Shown here piece after piece: positions 11,307 to 22,700 of a DNA stretch of 64,000 bases. The notes below the pieces were generated by a model. That model was not told the origin of the DNA. It saw only the letters and a list, made by a program, of their open reading frames with translations, and made no database searches. The position numbers and the translations under genes were made by a program. Source of the stretch: Clytia hemisphaerica. Taxonomy: Eukaryota > Cnidaria > Hydrozoa > Leptothecata > Clytiidae. Each line of letters begins with the position of its first letter. Position 1 is the stretch's first letter. The stretch spans positions 1 through 64,000 of the forward strand of contig CACVBU010000696.1 in assembly GCA_902728285.1 (NCBI GenBank), read 5' to 3'.

Positions 11307-12077
11307 TATTTTGTATATTTTATAGGTTCTCGTTTTTTACAATCATTATCTTTATTTATTTCAAACTGTTAATGTTAAAGTTTAGAAATGTTTCTGTTTA
11401 ATTTATATTCATTCTTTTTCATTAAACAAATGTGAGTTTTATTGTGACTTGTCTGTGAAAATTTAAAATCATTTTGTGAATTGGTGCACTGACTTGAAAT
11501 AATGACCTTGATTTTCTGTCTGCTAGTGATCTAAATATTACAACTTTTTTTCTCAACTCTTAAGTCGTCTTGCTATCAAAAACCCTAACTTTTAAAGTAG
11601 TCAACACTCTGTAGAATTACACCCTCTAATGTTAGTTATAGTGCTTCATAAATAATTAAAAGACCTAAAGAAAAGAATTTCCTGTTTTTATATTTTACTA
11701 TTCAGAAATTCAACTTATTTCCTCAATTTAGATTTTTTTTCACGTAATTAAGTTTAATAACAATTATTTATATTTTCTAATGACCACCATGTATTGATAT
11801 TTATTTCAATTTTAAATTCTAATGGTCTGGACCTGTTGTTATTTTTTTGTTTTGTCTATTCCTTTTGTTAAATTGTATCCAACCATTCTAAAAGTACTTT
11901 ACACATGAATTTTGACCCTCTCGTGGCTTTGAATTTGCCCATCAAAGATCTTCTTAATCAAGTGAAAGGAAATCTTGTGAACTGAACTGAACTGGCAGAA
12001 TCGTATTTTTCTAATTATTTTTTCTATGAAATAATACCAGTTTCATTTTCCATTATATTATAGCAAAAGTTATAAAA

Positions 12078-13004
12078 ATGTCAGAGGAAAATATAGCAAA
12101 AGACATCCCATTGTTTTTATCAGCTATGAATTCTTTGAAAACCATAACGAAGGATTCAGACGCTCATATCAAAGGATTAATGGAGAAAATATCTACAAGT
12201 GAGGAAGATAGAAATGATGGATTAAGCTTCTTGGAAATGAAATTTCATCTCGTTTTGGATTATCTGATCAATTTAACTTTCACAATGATCTTGAAAATCA
12301 ATGGTAAAAGTTTAGTTGAACAACCATGTATTGATAGGTTAGTTGAAATACGAACTGTTTTGGAAAAGATACGACCAATCAATAAAAAGTTGTCGTACCA
12401 AGTTGATAAATTGATTAAAATGGCATCAGAAGCTGTTGAAGGACAAGCTAATCCATTGAGCTTTAAACCTAATTTGAATAATTTGGTGAACAAGGATGAG
12501 GAAGATAGTGAAGGCTCCGAAGAGGAAGATGGGCACAAGAAAGATGAAGTTTATGTTCCACCACGTGTTACTGCTGTTCCTTATGATGAAGAAGAAGATA
12601 AACAGAAAAAGAAAATGGAAAAAGCACGTCAAAAATCTTTGAATAATGCTTTATTGCAAGATTTGAGGAATGAGTATAGTGAGGCACCTGAGGAAATCAG
12701 GTCAGGGAGAAATGGTAATATGCGTGCTAAGCTACAAAAGAAAGAAGAAGAACGACAACGGTTTGAAGAAGATAATTTCAGGCGGTTAACTGTGACTAAG
12801 AAAGACCGTTTGATGAAAAGGAAATTAAATGATTTGGATACTGTGGTGAAACTGGATTCATTCCACGGTGCTGGTGATGATGACAGTGATAGTGATATGG
12901 GTGATGACCGGTATAATCCAAAGAAGAAGAAAGGTAAAGGTAAAAAAGATAAATTCAAGAAGAAAATCTCTGGTGGAAGTAGTGGGAAGAAAAGAAGAAG
13001 ATAG
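12078..13004 (+). CDS. NGDN: Neuroguidin-like Sas10/Utp3 protein
   Basis: An intronless gene for 308 residues, close to the family size. The N-terminal helical Sas10/Utp3/C1D-type domain (about 8-120) includes the segment GLSFLEMKFHLVLDYLINL. An acidic linker (139-152) follows, then the family signature YVPPRVTAVPYDEE (159-172) and a helical KARQKSLNNALLQDLRNEYS (182-201). The tail is strongly basic (281-308, KKKKGKGKK and GKKRRR) and probably nuclear or nucleolar localising. Relatives function in small-subunit ribosome biogenesis and, in vertebrates, in eIF4E-linked translational control. An acceptor-like TATTATAG ends at 12063, 14 nt before the ATG. Confidence 0.9.
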   Translation: MSEENIAKDIPLFLSAMNSLKTITKDSDAHIKGLMEKISTSEEDRNDGLSFLEMKFHLVLDYLINLTFTMILKINGKSLVEQPCIDRLVEIRTVLEKIRPINKKLSYQVDKLIKMASEAVEGQANPLSFKPNLNNLVNKDEEDSEGSEEEDGHKKDEVYVPPRVTAVPYDEEEDKQKKKMEKARQKSLNNALLQDLRNEYSEAPEEIRSGRNGNMRAKLQKKEEERQRFEEDNFRRLTVTKKDRLMKRKLNDLDTVVKLDSFHGAGDDDSDSDMGDDRYNPKKKKGKGKKDKFKKKISGGSSGKKRRR

Positions 13005-13513
13005 TAGAATATTGGAAATTTATTATTTTCATGATTTTTTAATGAAAATAGAAATATATAATGCTGCTGACCCTAGTTTCTTGTTTTGTTTTGGGTGTTT
13101 TGCCTAACTTTTTTGATTTTTTCATTCCAATAACTTCACAAAAAATTTAGACCACTTCTAGGCCAATGTAGAGTACCATAATTTCAAAAATTTTCCCAAC
13201 CATGGTGGGGCCTCCTTAGTCACTATATCATTTAGCCCCTAACTTTTAAAACCGATTCGCCGGCCCTGGTTCCAATCCCTTTGTGATGAATGACTATCAA
13301 GCATTTTATAAAATCGAAATTTACGCTTGCTTTGCATTGTTATGTCTCTTTTACATTAAGTTTTTGATCTCTCAAAGCTTTCTTATATCTTTAGCTATTA
13401 AAACAAAATAGCAACAAGTTGTATTAATCAATTTTACTTTCTTTCATATTTTATTTTCAGATAAATACTACGCAATAAAATAACAATATAAAAGTATAAT
13501 AATAAAGCAAAAG

Positions 13514-15967
13514 ATGTTGCCAGCTTATCAATGCCATTGGCCTGAAGATTCCCTGCCAGAACAAAAGATTACTAAATCAATTTGTTCCTGGTCATCTAAG
13601 AATTGGATTGCTTATTCTACTGGTTATGAAAATGGAAACTCATCGTTGGATGTCAACACTGTTTACATTTTGAATCCAGATATGCCTTGGGAAAATTTCC
13701 CCATAAATACTGGTCATCAAGGGTTGATTGAGCATCTAGAGTGGGACGCAAGTGGTGATTATCTATTAACAGTTGATAATACAGGGATGGGCAAAATTTG
13801 GAATCAAGAAAAATCATTGATTAACAATTGGACTTGTCTTGAGAATTGTACCATTGATTTGAATAATGGTGGTCGAATATGTAAGATTGCCTGGTTAAAT
13901 AGTACAGCACATCGTTATTTGCCAGATTTTGATAAATCTGGAACCATGAAAGAATGGTTTCATCGGTTCAACCAAAACCAATCTGATTTGTTATTAACAT
14001 CTTACAAAGAAAACAATGTTGGCTTTGTTATGATCACTGCTGAACGTTTGGTCAAAGTCCATTTTTTAAACCCCAGCAACAAGCTTAGCAAACAGGTCTA
14101 TTCTGACCGTTTAGGGACATTGAAATCTGAGATTATTTCTTCAGATTTTGTTATCAGTGACGCAGGGAAGCTCTTTGTTGCTGCAGTGACTGAGCCATGT
14201 ATGGTTGAATTGTTTTCGGTCACTTTCATGGATGGTCCTAATGGCTTGGACATCAGTGAAGAAGTCTTTCCGTGTATTGTACCTTACGTTACTGGTGAAC
14301 CCGATTTTGATGAGTACGAAATCACAGATGTCAAATGTGTTAAAAAATGCAATCCAAATTTCAGCAGTGATCTAGTCGTTGTGTCATCCAAGAGTGCTAC
14401 AGCATCTTCTGTCAAGATCTATGAAATCAGGAAGGAAATAGTCAGGCTGCATTCTCGGTTTCAATCACAAGGTCAAACAGGTCAACCAACAGACACTGTG
14501 AATTGTTTATTAACCATCCAATATCCAGATGTACAAATTGAGCATATTTCGATAACTAGTTTACAATTATCTGCTGCTCATACTTCTCAAATCACAAGTC
14601 AAACGTTGTTACCGAAGCTGCTTGTTCTTGATAATCAAGGTGCAGTCCATTTGTACTCCATGTACAATCTCCAGCAAATTGCTCAACCATCAAGCTTTCC
14701 AGAATTGAAAAACGATCCTTTCGATTCTACAAGTTTTGCACCAACTGACCATGCAATGTTTTCAGTGTCTAGAAATGCCAAATTAACTTTGCTTACTTTT
14801 TCTAACCAGTTGAATTCTCAAGATAAAAACAAAGCCAAGAGTATTGTCACAATGTTGCAGTGTTGTTTGGCTGAATCACGGTCACCTTGGGATATTATGC
14901 TTCACATTTCAACCTACGAGAAACCATTTATTGATCAATGTCTTCAACAATTTGTTTCTGAATTCAACGAAAATGATGGCAACACCCAAAGCTTGTTTCG
15001 ACAAAGTTTCAGCCACTTCAAAGCTCTTATCTTTGCCATACTCAAAGATTACAAAGGGGTATTTGAGAGCTACAATCAAACATTCCTACACAACATCTAT
15101 TACCATTTAACAGCATTACTACAAAACGAAAAGGAAATCAACCTATTAGAAAAAATCCATAATATTTGTCTTGCCAACAAAAAGGAATTCGAAATGACCA
15201 AAATCGTACCCCTCCTGGACACCAAAGATGTTACTTTTTCCGGATTAAGCAACTTATCAACCAAACCAATCATCCAATGGCTCACCGATTACATGCTCCA
15301 TCTTGTCCGGTTGCTCTTAGCAACAAGCCACCATCATAACGACTGGAAGATAGTTCTTCAATACTTTGATGCCAGCACCTTCTTTATCCTTCGTAAAACT
15401 TGCATTTTGTTTTACATCTTATTCCAAAAGAATCCAAACATTCAACCCGTCTATGTTACCATGGTGAACTCCACTGAAGTCCTCCTCCAACTCTTCAAAA
15501 TGATATCCAAGCTGTATGCAGCATGCCTCGGTGACCCGCAATCGGGGGACGCACTCCTAAGTGAACTTCCGTTCAGCAGTTTACCTTTAATGTATCTGAA
15601 TTATCCAACACAGGATCCAAGAGGAACTGTTCTCTCAACGACAAGTTTTAACGCAATGGGTAATAGCAGTTTCAATCATTATGATATTCAACTCACCGTT
15701 GATGACTGGCAAACTGTCCATGAGACAGCTCTCAAAAATCCTTTAATCATGGGTGCCCATGATATTTACACCCAAAAGAAACAAATTTACGATGGTATCC
15801 GTTTGTCACCGACTTCTTTAGTTGCAAACGAAAGTGTAAAGCAATGTTGTAGATGTGCAGTTTTGACCATTTATAATTGCCATCAGACACGATCTTTTAA
15901 TGAACTATGGGCTAATAGTTGGAATGATAATTGCCTGTGTGGAGGTAATTGGAAGAAAATTTATTGA
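13514..15967 (+). CDS. MED16: Mediator complex subunit 16
   Basis: An 817-residue single-exon protein of the Mediator tail module, which links transcription factors to RNA polymerase II. The N-terminal WD40-like half includes HLEWDASGDYLLTVDNTGMG (about 76-95), matching the family's CLEWDQSG segment. The helical middle is divergent. The C-terminal end has the diagnostic cysteine cluster CCRC ... CLCGGNW (about 777-813), seen in animal MED16 as CTRC ... CLCGGLW. Length is close to the vertebrate form (about 870). A strong acceptor, TTTTATTTTCAG, ends at 13460, 53 nt upstream of the ATG, which suggests a 5'-UTR intron or trans-splicing. The part from about 14.9 to 15.5 kb is visibly richer in C at third positions than the 5' half. 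Confidence 0.92.
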   Translation: MLPAYQCHWPEDSLPEQKITKSICSWSSKNWIAYSTGYENGNSSLDVNTVYILNPDMPWENFPINTGHQGLIEHLEWDASGDYLLTVDNTGMGKIWNQEKSLINNWTCLENCTIDLNNGGRICKIAWLNSTAHRYLPDFDKSGTMKEWFHRFNQNQSDLLLTSYKENNVGFVMITAERLVKVHFLNPSNKLSKQVYSDRLGTLKSEIISSDFVISDAGKLFVAAVTEPCMVELFSVTFMDGPNGLDISEEVFPCIVPYVTGEPDFDEYEITDVKCVKKCNPNFSSDLVVVSSKSATASSVKIYEIRKEIVRLHSRFQSQGQTGQPTDTVNCLLTIQYPDVQIEHISITSLQLSAAHTSQITSQTLLPKLLVLDNQGAVHLYSMYNLQQIAQPSSFPELKNDPFDSTSFAPTDHAMFSVSRNAKLTLLTFSNQLNSQDKNKAKSIVTMLQCCLAESRSPWDIMLHISTYEKPFIDQCLQQFVSEFNENDGNTQSLFRQSFSHFKALIFAILKDYKGVFESYNQTFLHNIYYHLTALLQNEKEINLLEKIHNICLANKKEFEMTKIVPLLDTKDVTFSGLSNLSTKPIIQWLTDYMLHLVRLLLATSHHHNDWKIVLQYFDASTFFILRKTCILFYILFQKNPNIQPVYVTMVNSTEVLLQLFKMISKLYAACLGDPQSGDALLSELPFSSLPLMYLNYPTQDPRGTVLSTTSFNAMGNSSFNHYDIQLTVDDWQTVHETALKNPLIMGAHDIYTQKKQIYDGIRLSPTSLVANESVKQCCRCAVLTIYNCHQTRSFNELWANSWNDNCLCGGNWKKIY

Positions 15968-16630
15968 AACTTTTTGAAGTATATTGTTGTATCGACATGT
16001 AATTTTTTAATTTTTTTAATATTTAGGTCTTTATGTTAAAAATGCTGACCCATAACCTTTCTTTCTTTCACTGGAGCCTTAAAAATGATTCGCCATTTTC
16101 CTAGTTGATTTCAAAAATTGTACTTGTGTAGGTTTGGTTTTGATTTTTAATTTGAATAAAACATGATTTGCACACTTTTCACTAGGATTCGGAACCTTGG
16201 CAGATTGTATAAAGGAAATGATGAAGTGTTTTTTTCTATTTGCTATGCTAATGTTAGCCTTGACGAAATGTGGATTTCTTTAATTTTGTTTACTTTATGG
16301 CGAGGTCATATTTTTTTAGTTTATGAAAATAATTCAAGATTTTTATAGCTTAATATAGAATTGTTTTTTATTTTGCAAATGAACGGTGTTATGTTTTTAT
16401 TAAAAATTCGATACTGTTGGTATACGTTCTATTGATTTAAAATGTGCTACGTAGTAAGACATCCATGCTTTTCCTTGCCCTTGTATATTCCAGATAAATA
16501 AGATGTTTGACTTTGAAACGTTCAGCAAAGATAATAAATTTCAGATTTAAAACCGTGTAAAATCTTTTTTCAGTAGCTTTTATTCTCGAAACAATGCAAA
16601 GTAAGTATGTCTATTATCTTTCTTTTACAG

Positions 16631-16683
16631 ATGAAAAAACAATTGTATCAATGATGCATGATGGAAAATTAAGTAAAATTTAA
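16631..16683 (+). promoter_or_regulatory. Two short upstream ORFs before TAPT1
   Basis: A good splice acceptor (CTTTCTTTTACAG) ends at 16630. If the TAPT1 leader begins there, its first bases form a 7-codon frame (16631-16654) and an overlapping 10-codon frame (16651-16683), both ending before the main ATG at 16707. They could damp translation. This is inference from sequence only. Confidence 0.35.
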
Positions 16684-16706
16684 GAAGTATCATCAATAGT
16701 ATAAAA

Positions 16707-19700
16707 ATGGAAAAACCGAAAGAAATGTTTCGCTTTCCTGAGTCTTTTGATGTAAGTGACGATAATTTGGACAAGGATGGTACAACACCCTCTCCGCTGG
16801 ACAACCCATCGACGACGCCATCTTTTTTTGTAAGGAATGATGAAGAAAAGGAGAAGACGGAAAGTGCAAATGAGAAAGATCGTAAGACTGAACCTCCTCC
16901 TGTTAAACGAGGTAAAAATTCTTTGGGGTTTTTGCTTGTTTACCAAGTCTTTCGATTGTAATACCAACCAATCCTTTAAAATTAAAAAAAGCCAAAATAT
17001 TTCTACATAAGTCTCTAACGGCTTCTTCTATACACCTAATCTTATCTCAAAATATTTATTTGGTTGATCATTTTTTAGGACGTTCATTGCTGTCTTTCAT
17101 ATCGGATGAGTTGGAAAGAGATTATTTATTGGAACAAAACGAGAAAAAATTGAAGGAAAGACGGAAGAGAGTTTATACTTTCTTCAAGACACCGCAACAT
17201 CTTGAAAAAGTAAGAGAAATTGGGCTACTATCGTTCTTATAAGGGTAGCTGTTTCTATGGAAAAATTAACCCATACATAGCTTTGTAAGTGAAAAGTATC
17301 CACTTTCAAAAACAGACCAGTAATTCCAATGCTTTCGAATCCCCTGAAATTCCTTATTCTTGATCTATGGCTTACCATCAATAATTAAAGGTTTCTGTTT
17401 TGATTGAAAGGTCTGATGATGCTGATGTAGTAAAAAAAAGTGAGACAAGATTAGAAAAAAGGTTCTGAAAAAATGAAAATACGTTGAATAAAAAAACATT
17501 CTTCAAACAAAGGGACTTTTTTACTGATACTCTTTCGAATGTTTTTATGTTTATAATAGATAGAATGTTTTCTATCTTAATCAAAACATTCGATTGTAAA
17601 TTTGCTCGAAATCAACTTTGCTATTTTTTGTTTACAATTAAGCAATAAAATGTGAGGTCACATATCGAAACAACTTTCGATCTTTCACTTGTTTGTAGGA
17701 TATCGTTGCGAAAAAAGTAGCTTTAATTTATCTAAAGACACTGCCTAAAATAAGCTCCATTTATTCCCGTTGAAAACCTTTTAACAGCCGAAATTAATCA
17801 TTATATTTGACCTTCAGTTTTGAATTTCGAAAGCTTTAAACTTGTTTGTTTTAGAGGTTTTTATAGAGTGGGTATTCAACAACTTTAATTGTGTTTTTCT
17901 TTTTCAGTTTTTGTTTTTTGGTTTCTTGCTTTGTTTCGATGTCTTCCTCTTCATCTTCACTTTTCTTCCCATTCGCATCATCATTGGATTGTTGAGAGGA
18001 TTACGTAATATATTCAAACGCAACGGAAGGTAAAAGCAACCATTTTCCCCAGTATTTTTCTTTCTGGATTTTTCGACACTTAGGACCTGGCAACACCGCT
18101 TTTAAGCAAGTTCCTCATCAAAAACCGGGATTTTTCTTTCCGTTTATTGGTGAGTTGCACTTTGACGATTTTCTAAAGAAAAAAAGCCTTTTTAGTGTTC
18201 TGCCGACCGCAAATTCGATGTTTCCCTACTGCAAGAGCTTCGAGTTTAAACTGACGTCAAAAATCGAATGTTTAGAGCCCCAATTTGGACGTTATTGCGT
18301 AGAAAAAAGGGTACATGTCATATACATACATGAAATAAAAAAATATATGCACGTGTTTTCACGGGGTAATGGCATTTGCTGCACTACCAAATCCCAACAT
18401 TCGCTCTTGTCGTAATTTTTCTTCTTTTATATCTAACTGAAAGCGATATCTTTTTTTATCATTTCAGAAAAATATTGAATCCTGTTCAAAAGGTGGACCT
18501 ATTAAAAGGTTTGTTGATTCTTTTCACTTGCATTTGTTTTTTTCGCGGTATTGAACGCTTTATTTATCATAACCTTTCCTGGCCATTGATATTGTCTTTT
18601 TTGGGGAAAATATCTTAGTGCCAGGTATATTGAATAACTTAGCTTTGTTACTCGAGGTATACTCACAACGACTATCCCTGTTATTGAAAATGAATCCCTT
18701 AAACGGTTTAGATTTCCCACATTTTTTCCACGTATCTAGCCATCCTCCTCAGTTAAATACAGTAGAGTCTCCATAAATCGAAGATGCACGAGGAACTCAA
18801 ATTTGTTCGAGTTAGTTAAGGAAATTTCGAGTTATGGAGACTAGTTTCGTTAACTGGGAGACCAACAATATTGTTCGAGTTGAGGAGACATTCAAGTAAT
18901 ATAGGTTCCAGTAATGGAGATTCCACTGTCCTTCTCATCTCTCAGCGAATATTTCTTTTATTTTTCACTTTAGGCATCATCCTGGTTGTCGTTTCACTGT
19001 TTATGCAAAGCATTGATACGTCAGTTATTTATCACGTGGTTCGTGTCCAGTCCGTCATTAAGTTATATGTGGTATACAACATGTTGGATGTAAGTCGTCG
19101 CTTTATAAGTGATTTTTTGAAATTTAAAAAAAATTTCTTTAAAGTTCATGGTATTTCCCGGTACAAATAAACAGATTTCGAATAGTTCTGTTTTTTTTTT
19201 GTTTTTTTTTTTGTTTTTTTTGTGTGTGTGTCAAGAGATAGTTACTAATAAACAAACACTAATTGGTTAATGTGTTCACGTGCTCAATTTTAGCCAAGCC
19301 GGATTAGGGTTTGGTCTAGTTTTAAACTTATGTGCTAATTACACGGAATCAAAATATTGAAATAATTATTCGTATTTTACATATTTTTTCACCAGACTTT
19401 TCAAGTAGTCTATCAAATATATATGGCGATTTTATGATTTCTCCATGCAGCCCTGGCAATTCAGCTTTTTTTGCCGCGGCAAAATGCTCTTTATCAAATT
19501 TGCCGAGGCAAAATAGCATTTTGCCTCGGCATTTTTTTGTTTATTGAATTTTGACTTGAAAAACTCCTATACACCCTATGTCATCCAAAGTACTAGACGT
19601 CTCCTACATGATCAGAAAACAAAGTTAAAAAACTTAAACGATTTGGCACCTTTGAAGTTTCTTTGATTTTATTACCATTTGTCAGAAAATTTACGGCGGC

Positions 19701-22700
19701 AAATTATGCCGATGCAAACAAGGAATAATCAAATTTACGGCAGCTTTTACCGCGGCATTTGCCTCGTGCCGCGGCCAATTGCCAGGACTGCCATGTTATA
19801 TGAAAACAGATAAATATGACCTTCTTTTTTTGTCTTTTCAAGATGGCGGATAAGCTATTAGCCTCGTTCGGTCAAGACGTGTTGGATGCACTCTTTTGGA
19901 CAGCTACTGAACCACGTGACCGGAGAAGAGAACATATTGGAATCATACCTCACCTTTTGTTGTCTTTCGCCTATGTCTGTATCCTTTTCATTTGCAACAT
20001 TTTCACACCCTTTAAATGTGTCGGTCAAAATTAAGTCGGTCAAGCTCCTGAGTCGATGCTTGAAAATGTTTTGATTGAAACAGTGAACAATCTCTTTACC
20101 ATAGATGTTTTGAGAATAATGATAATTTTTCAGAGATGACCCTTGCTTGTTTTGTTTTTAACCAAGCAAGTCAAGATTTTCATTCAGTCCAACTATTCTT
20201 TGTTATTGGATTTGATTTCGGTGTTTAACTTCCCCTTTAATTTTTATTCCCCTTAACCAGCCAACCTTTTTACCAAACAGCTGCACATGTTTTGTTAAAC
20301 TTATCACAAGCAATCGTACTGAACGTGGCAATCAACTCCTTCAGTAAAGCTTTACTCACTATCATGATATCAAACCAGGTCGGATTTTCTGTGCTAAACT
20401 TTATTTTCATGTCTAGTATACTTGTCGCAGTGTGGATCATGGATAATCATGTCTGATTAGGCTCTTTTGGAGACAATCTTCCAGAATCATTACTGTCAAC
20501 ATTGGGGTATAATTGGGGTTTTACTTCATCTTTAACTTGATAAAAAAGTTTAATACTCCTGATCTATTCTTTCCCAAGAAAGCGTTTGAAAAATAAAGAT
20601 AAATTTGGTATTTTTCTTCGTCATTTCAGTTCATAGAAATCAAGTCAAGTGTGTTTAAAAGATTCGAAAAGAATAACTTGTTCCAAATGTCATGTAGTGG
20701 TAAGGGATCTTTCCTAATTTAATTTATAGGAGTGTATTTCTCAATTCTATTGACCTCTATGAAACAATCTTACATCTTTACAATTTATAGATCTTATCAT
20801 TCCATTAGTTTGTCAATTCTAGTTTGAATTTCCCTACGCACGGTGCATTTACAACATTGGTTGCCAAACCGTTCCAAGTATCAATGCTCCTATAGTAAAG
20901 TGAATTCGTTTGGTATCCTCTAATGCCGTCTTCAGCGAAATTCCTCTTTAATTCGAGATTGTGCTTACGTTGAGGTCGATTTCGAAGAACGAGTTTCTGA
21001 CATAGGGAAGATTTATCATAGACATTAAGATGTTTATATACTTCCACCATGTCCCGATTTTACGCCGGATCTTGAGCAGGGTAGGTTCATGACTTGTAAA
21101 CGTTCTTCATATGAATGGTTTCTATAACCACCGACAAGTCTTGTGGCCCTACCTTGGACACTTTCAATTGCATCAGAGTGTTTGATTAGCCGTGGAGACC
21201 AAACTGCTTGCGCGTACTCAAGGTGAGGTTTCACAAATGCAATGAAAAGTGTGCGGAGCATCTCGGGAGAAAGGAAGTCGAAGCTTCTGTTAATCAATCC
21301 AACGATCGAGTTAGCCTTTTTGATCTTGGTGTAGATGTGCTCTTCGAAATTCAATTCACTATCAATAATCACTCCGAGATCCTTCTCTTGATCGACATGT
21401 TCTAGGACAGAGCCAGCGATCTCGTAAGGATGTGCATGTTGAATGTTCCAGAATTTCCCTAGTGTCAACACGTGACACTTGTCAGGATGGAATTTCAACA
21501 ACCAGTCATCAGACCACTTTTCCATTGCCTCGATATCGTGCTGAAGTCTAATTGCATCTTCAGCGTTCTTTATTTCTTCAACCAGCTTTGTGTCATCGGC
21601 AAAGAAGAACATTTTTGAGTTGGTGACTTCAGCTAGATGCTGTAAATAACAAAAAGGAGTGGATCTAAGAAATTTCCTTGTGGTACACCACTATGCACAT
21701 GATATTTCTTAGATAACTTTCCATTGACCTTCACATATTGGTAACGATCGGACAAAAATGCTTTCATCCAACCAAGTACCCTTCCTCTGATACCTTACGC
21801 TTCGAGTTTTCTTAGTAATCTGCGATGTGGAACGGTGTCAAAGGCCTTTGCGAAGTCGAAATAGATTACGTCAACAACCTTATCATTGGATATCGAGTCC
21901 GCACATTTGTCTAAGTAGTGTAGTAGTTGGGTTACTGTCGATCGCTTTCCTGATTCTTTGAATAACCAACACTAAAATAAGTTAAAATTAAAATTAACTC
22001 AAGGAAGAATTCACGCATATGTGAGCAACTTTCTCGCATGCACAGTGGCCCTATTTCGAATTGATATATACCTATTGAGACCCTTAAAGCGTTAGGAGAC
22101 TGGGTTATAGTTTACCGAGTATGATAGACGTGAAATGTTTGTAATATGATAAACAACCAAGTCCGAATATGAGCATCTTTCTGATCTTTCTATAAAAATT
22201 CAAGAAAGAAACAAGATGTTATGTAAACAGAATATTTTCTAAATGTTTGCGTCCGTAGGAAGACCAATGTAACAACTTTAGACATTTGACGCTTCTTCCT
22301 AGTAAATTCTAACCCGGTCGTTTCACGCTTTCATGATTGTTACCAGGTGTATTAGTGAGTAGTTAAGTATGTCCATTATCGATGCTGACGGAAACGGGAA
22401 GTTAATATTCTGCAAAATTTACCGCTGTCACTTACATTAGTAAGTAGACGTGTCGGTTCATTGGAATTGGAATAATTAAAATTCTTTCTGTTTTTGTAGA
22501 TGCCAGAGAGAGGTTGCACTATTCGATCATTCTTCTTGTAGTAGCTTTACGTAATTTTGCTGAATATGAATGGAATATTGGTAGGTTTGTTTATGGAATT
22601 TTACTTCACTTGCATTTCCTTTCGTTTGATTTACTGAAATACAGTTGAATTTCTCTAATACTATCTTGATGTGACCAAAAATTTTCTTCGAAATGGAGAA

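Noticed and set aside
18468-18618. Extended reading of TAPT1 exon 4
   Set aside because: The frame stays open past 18508, but the translation leaves the family sequence; joining to 18974 restores the family order LLKG-IILVVV.
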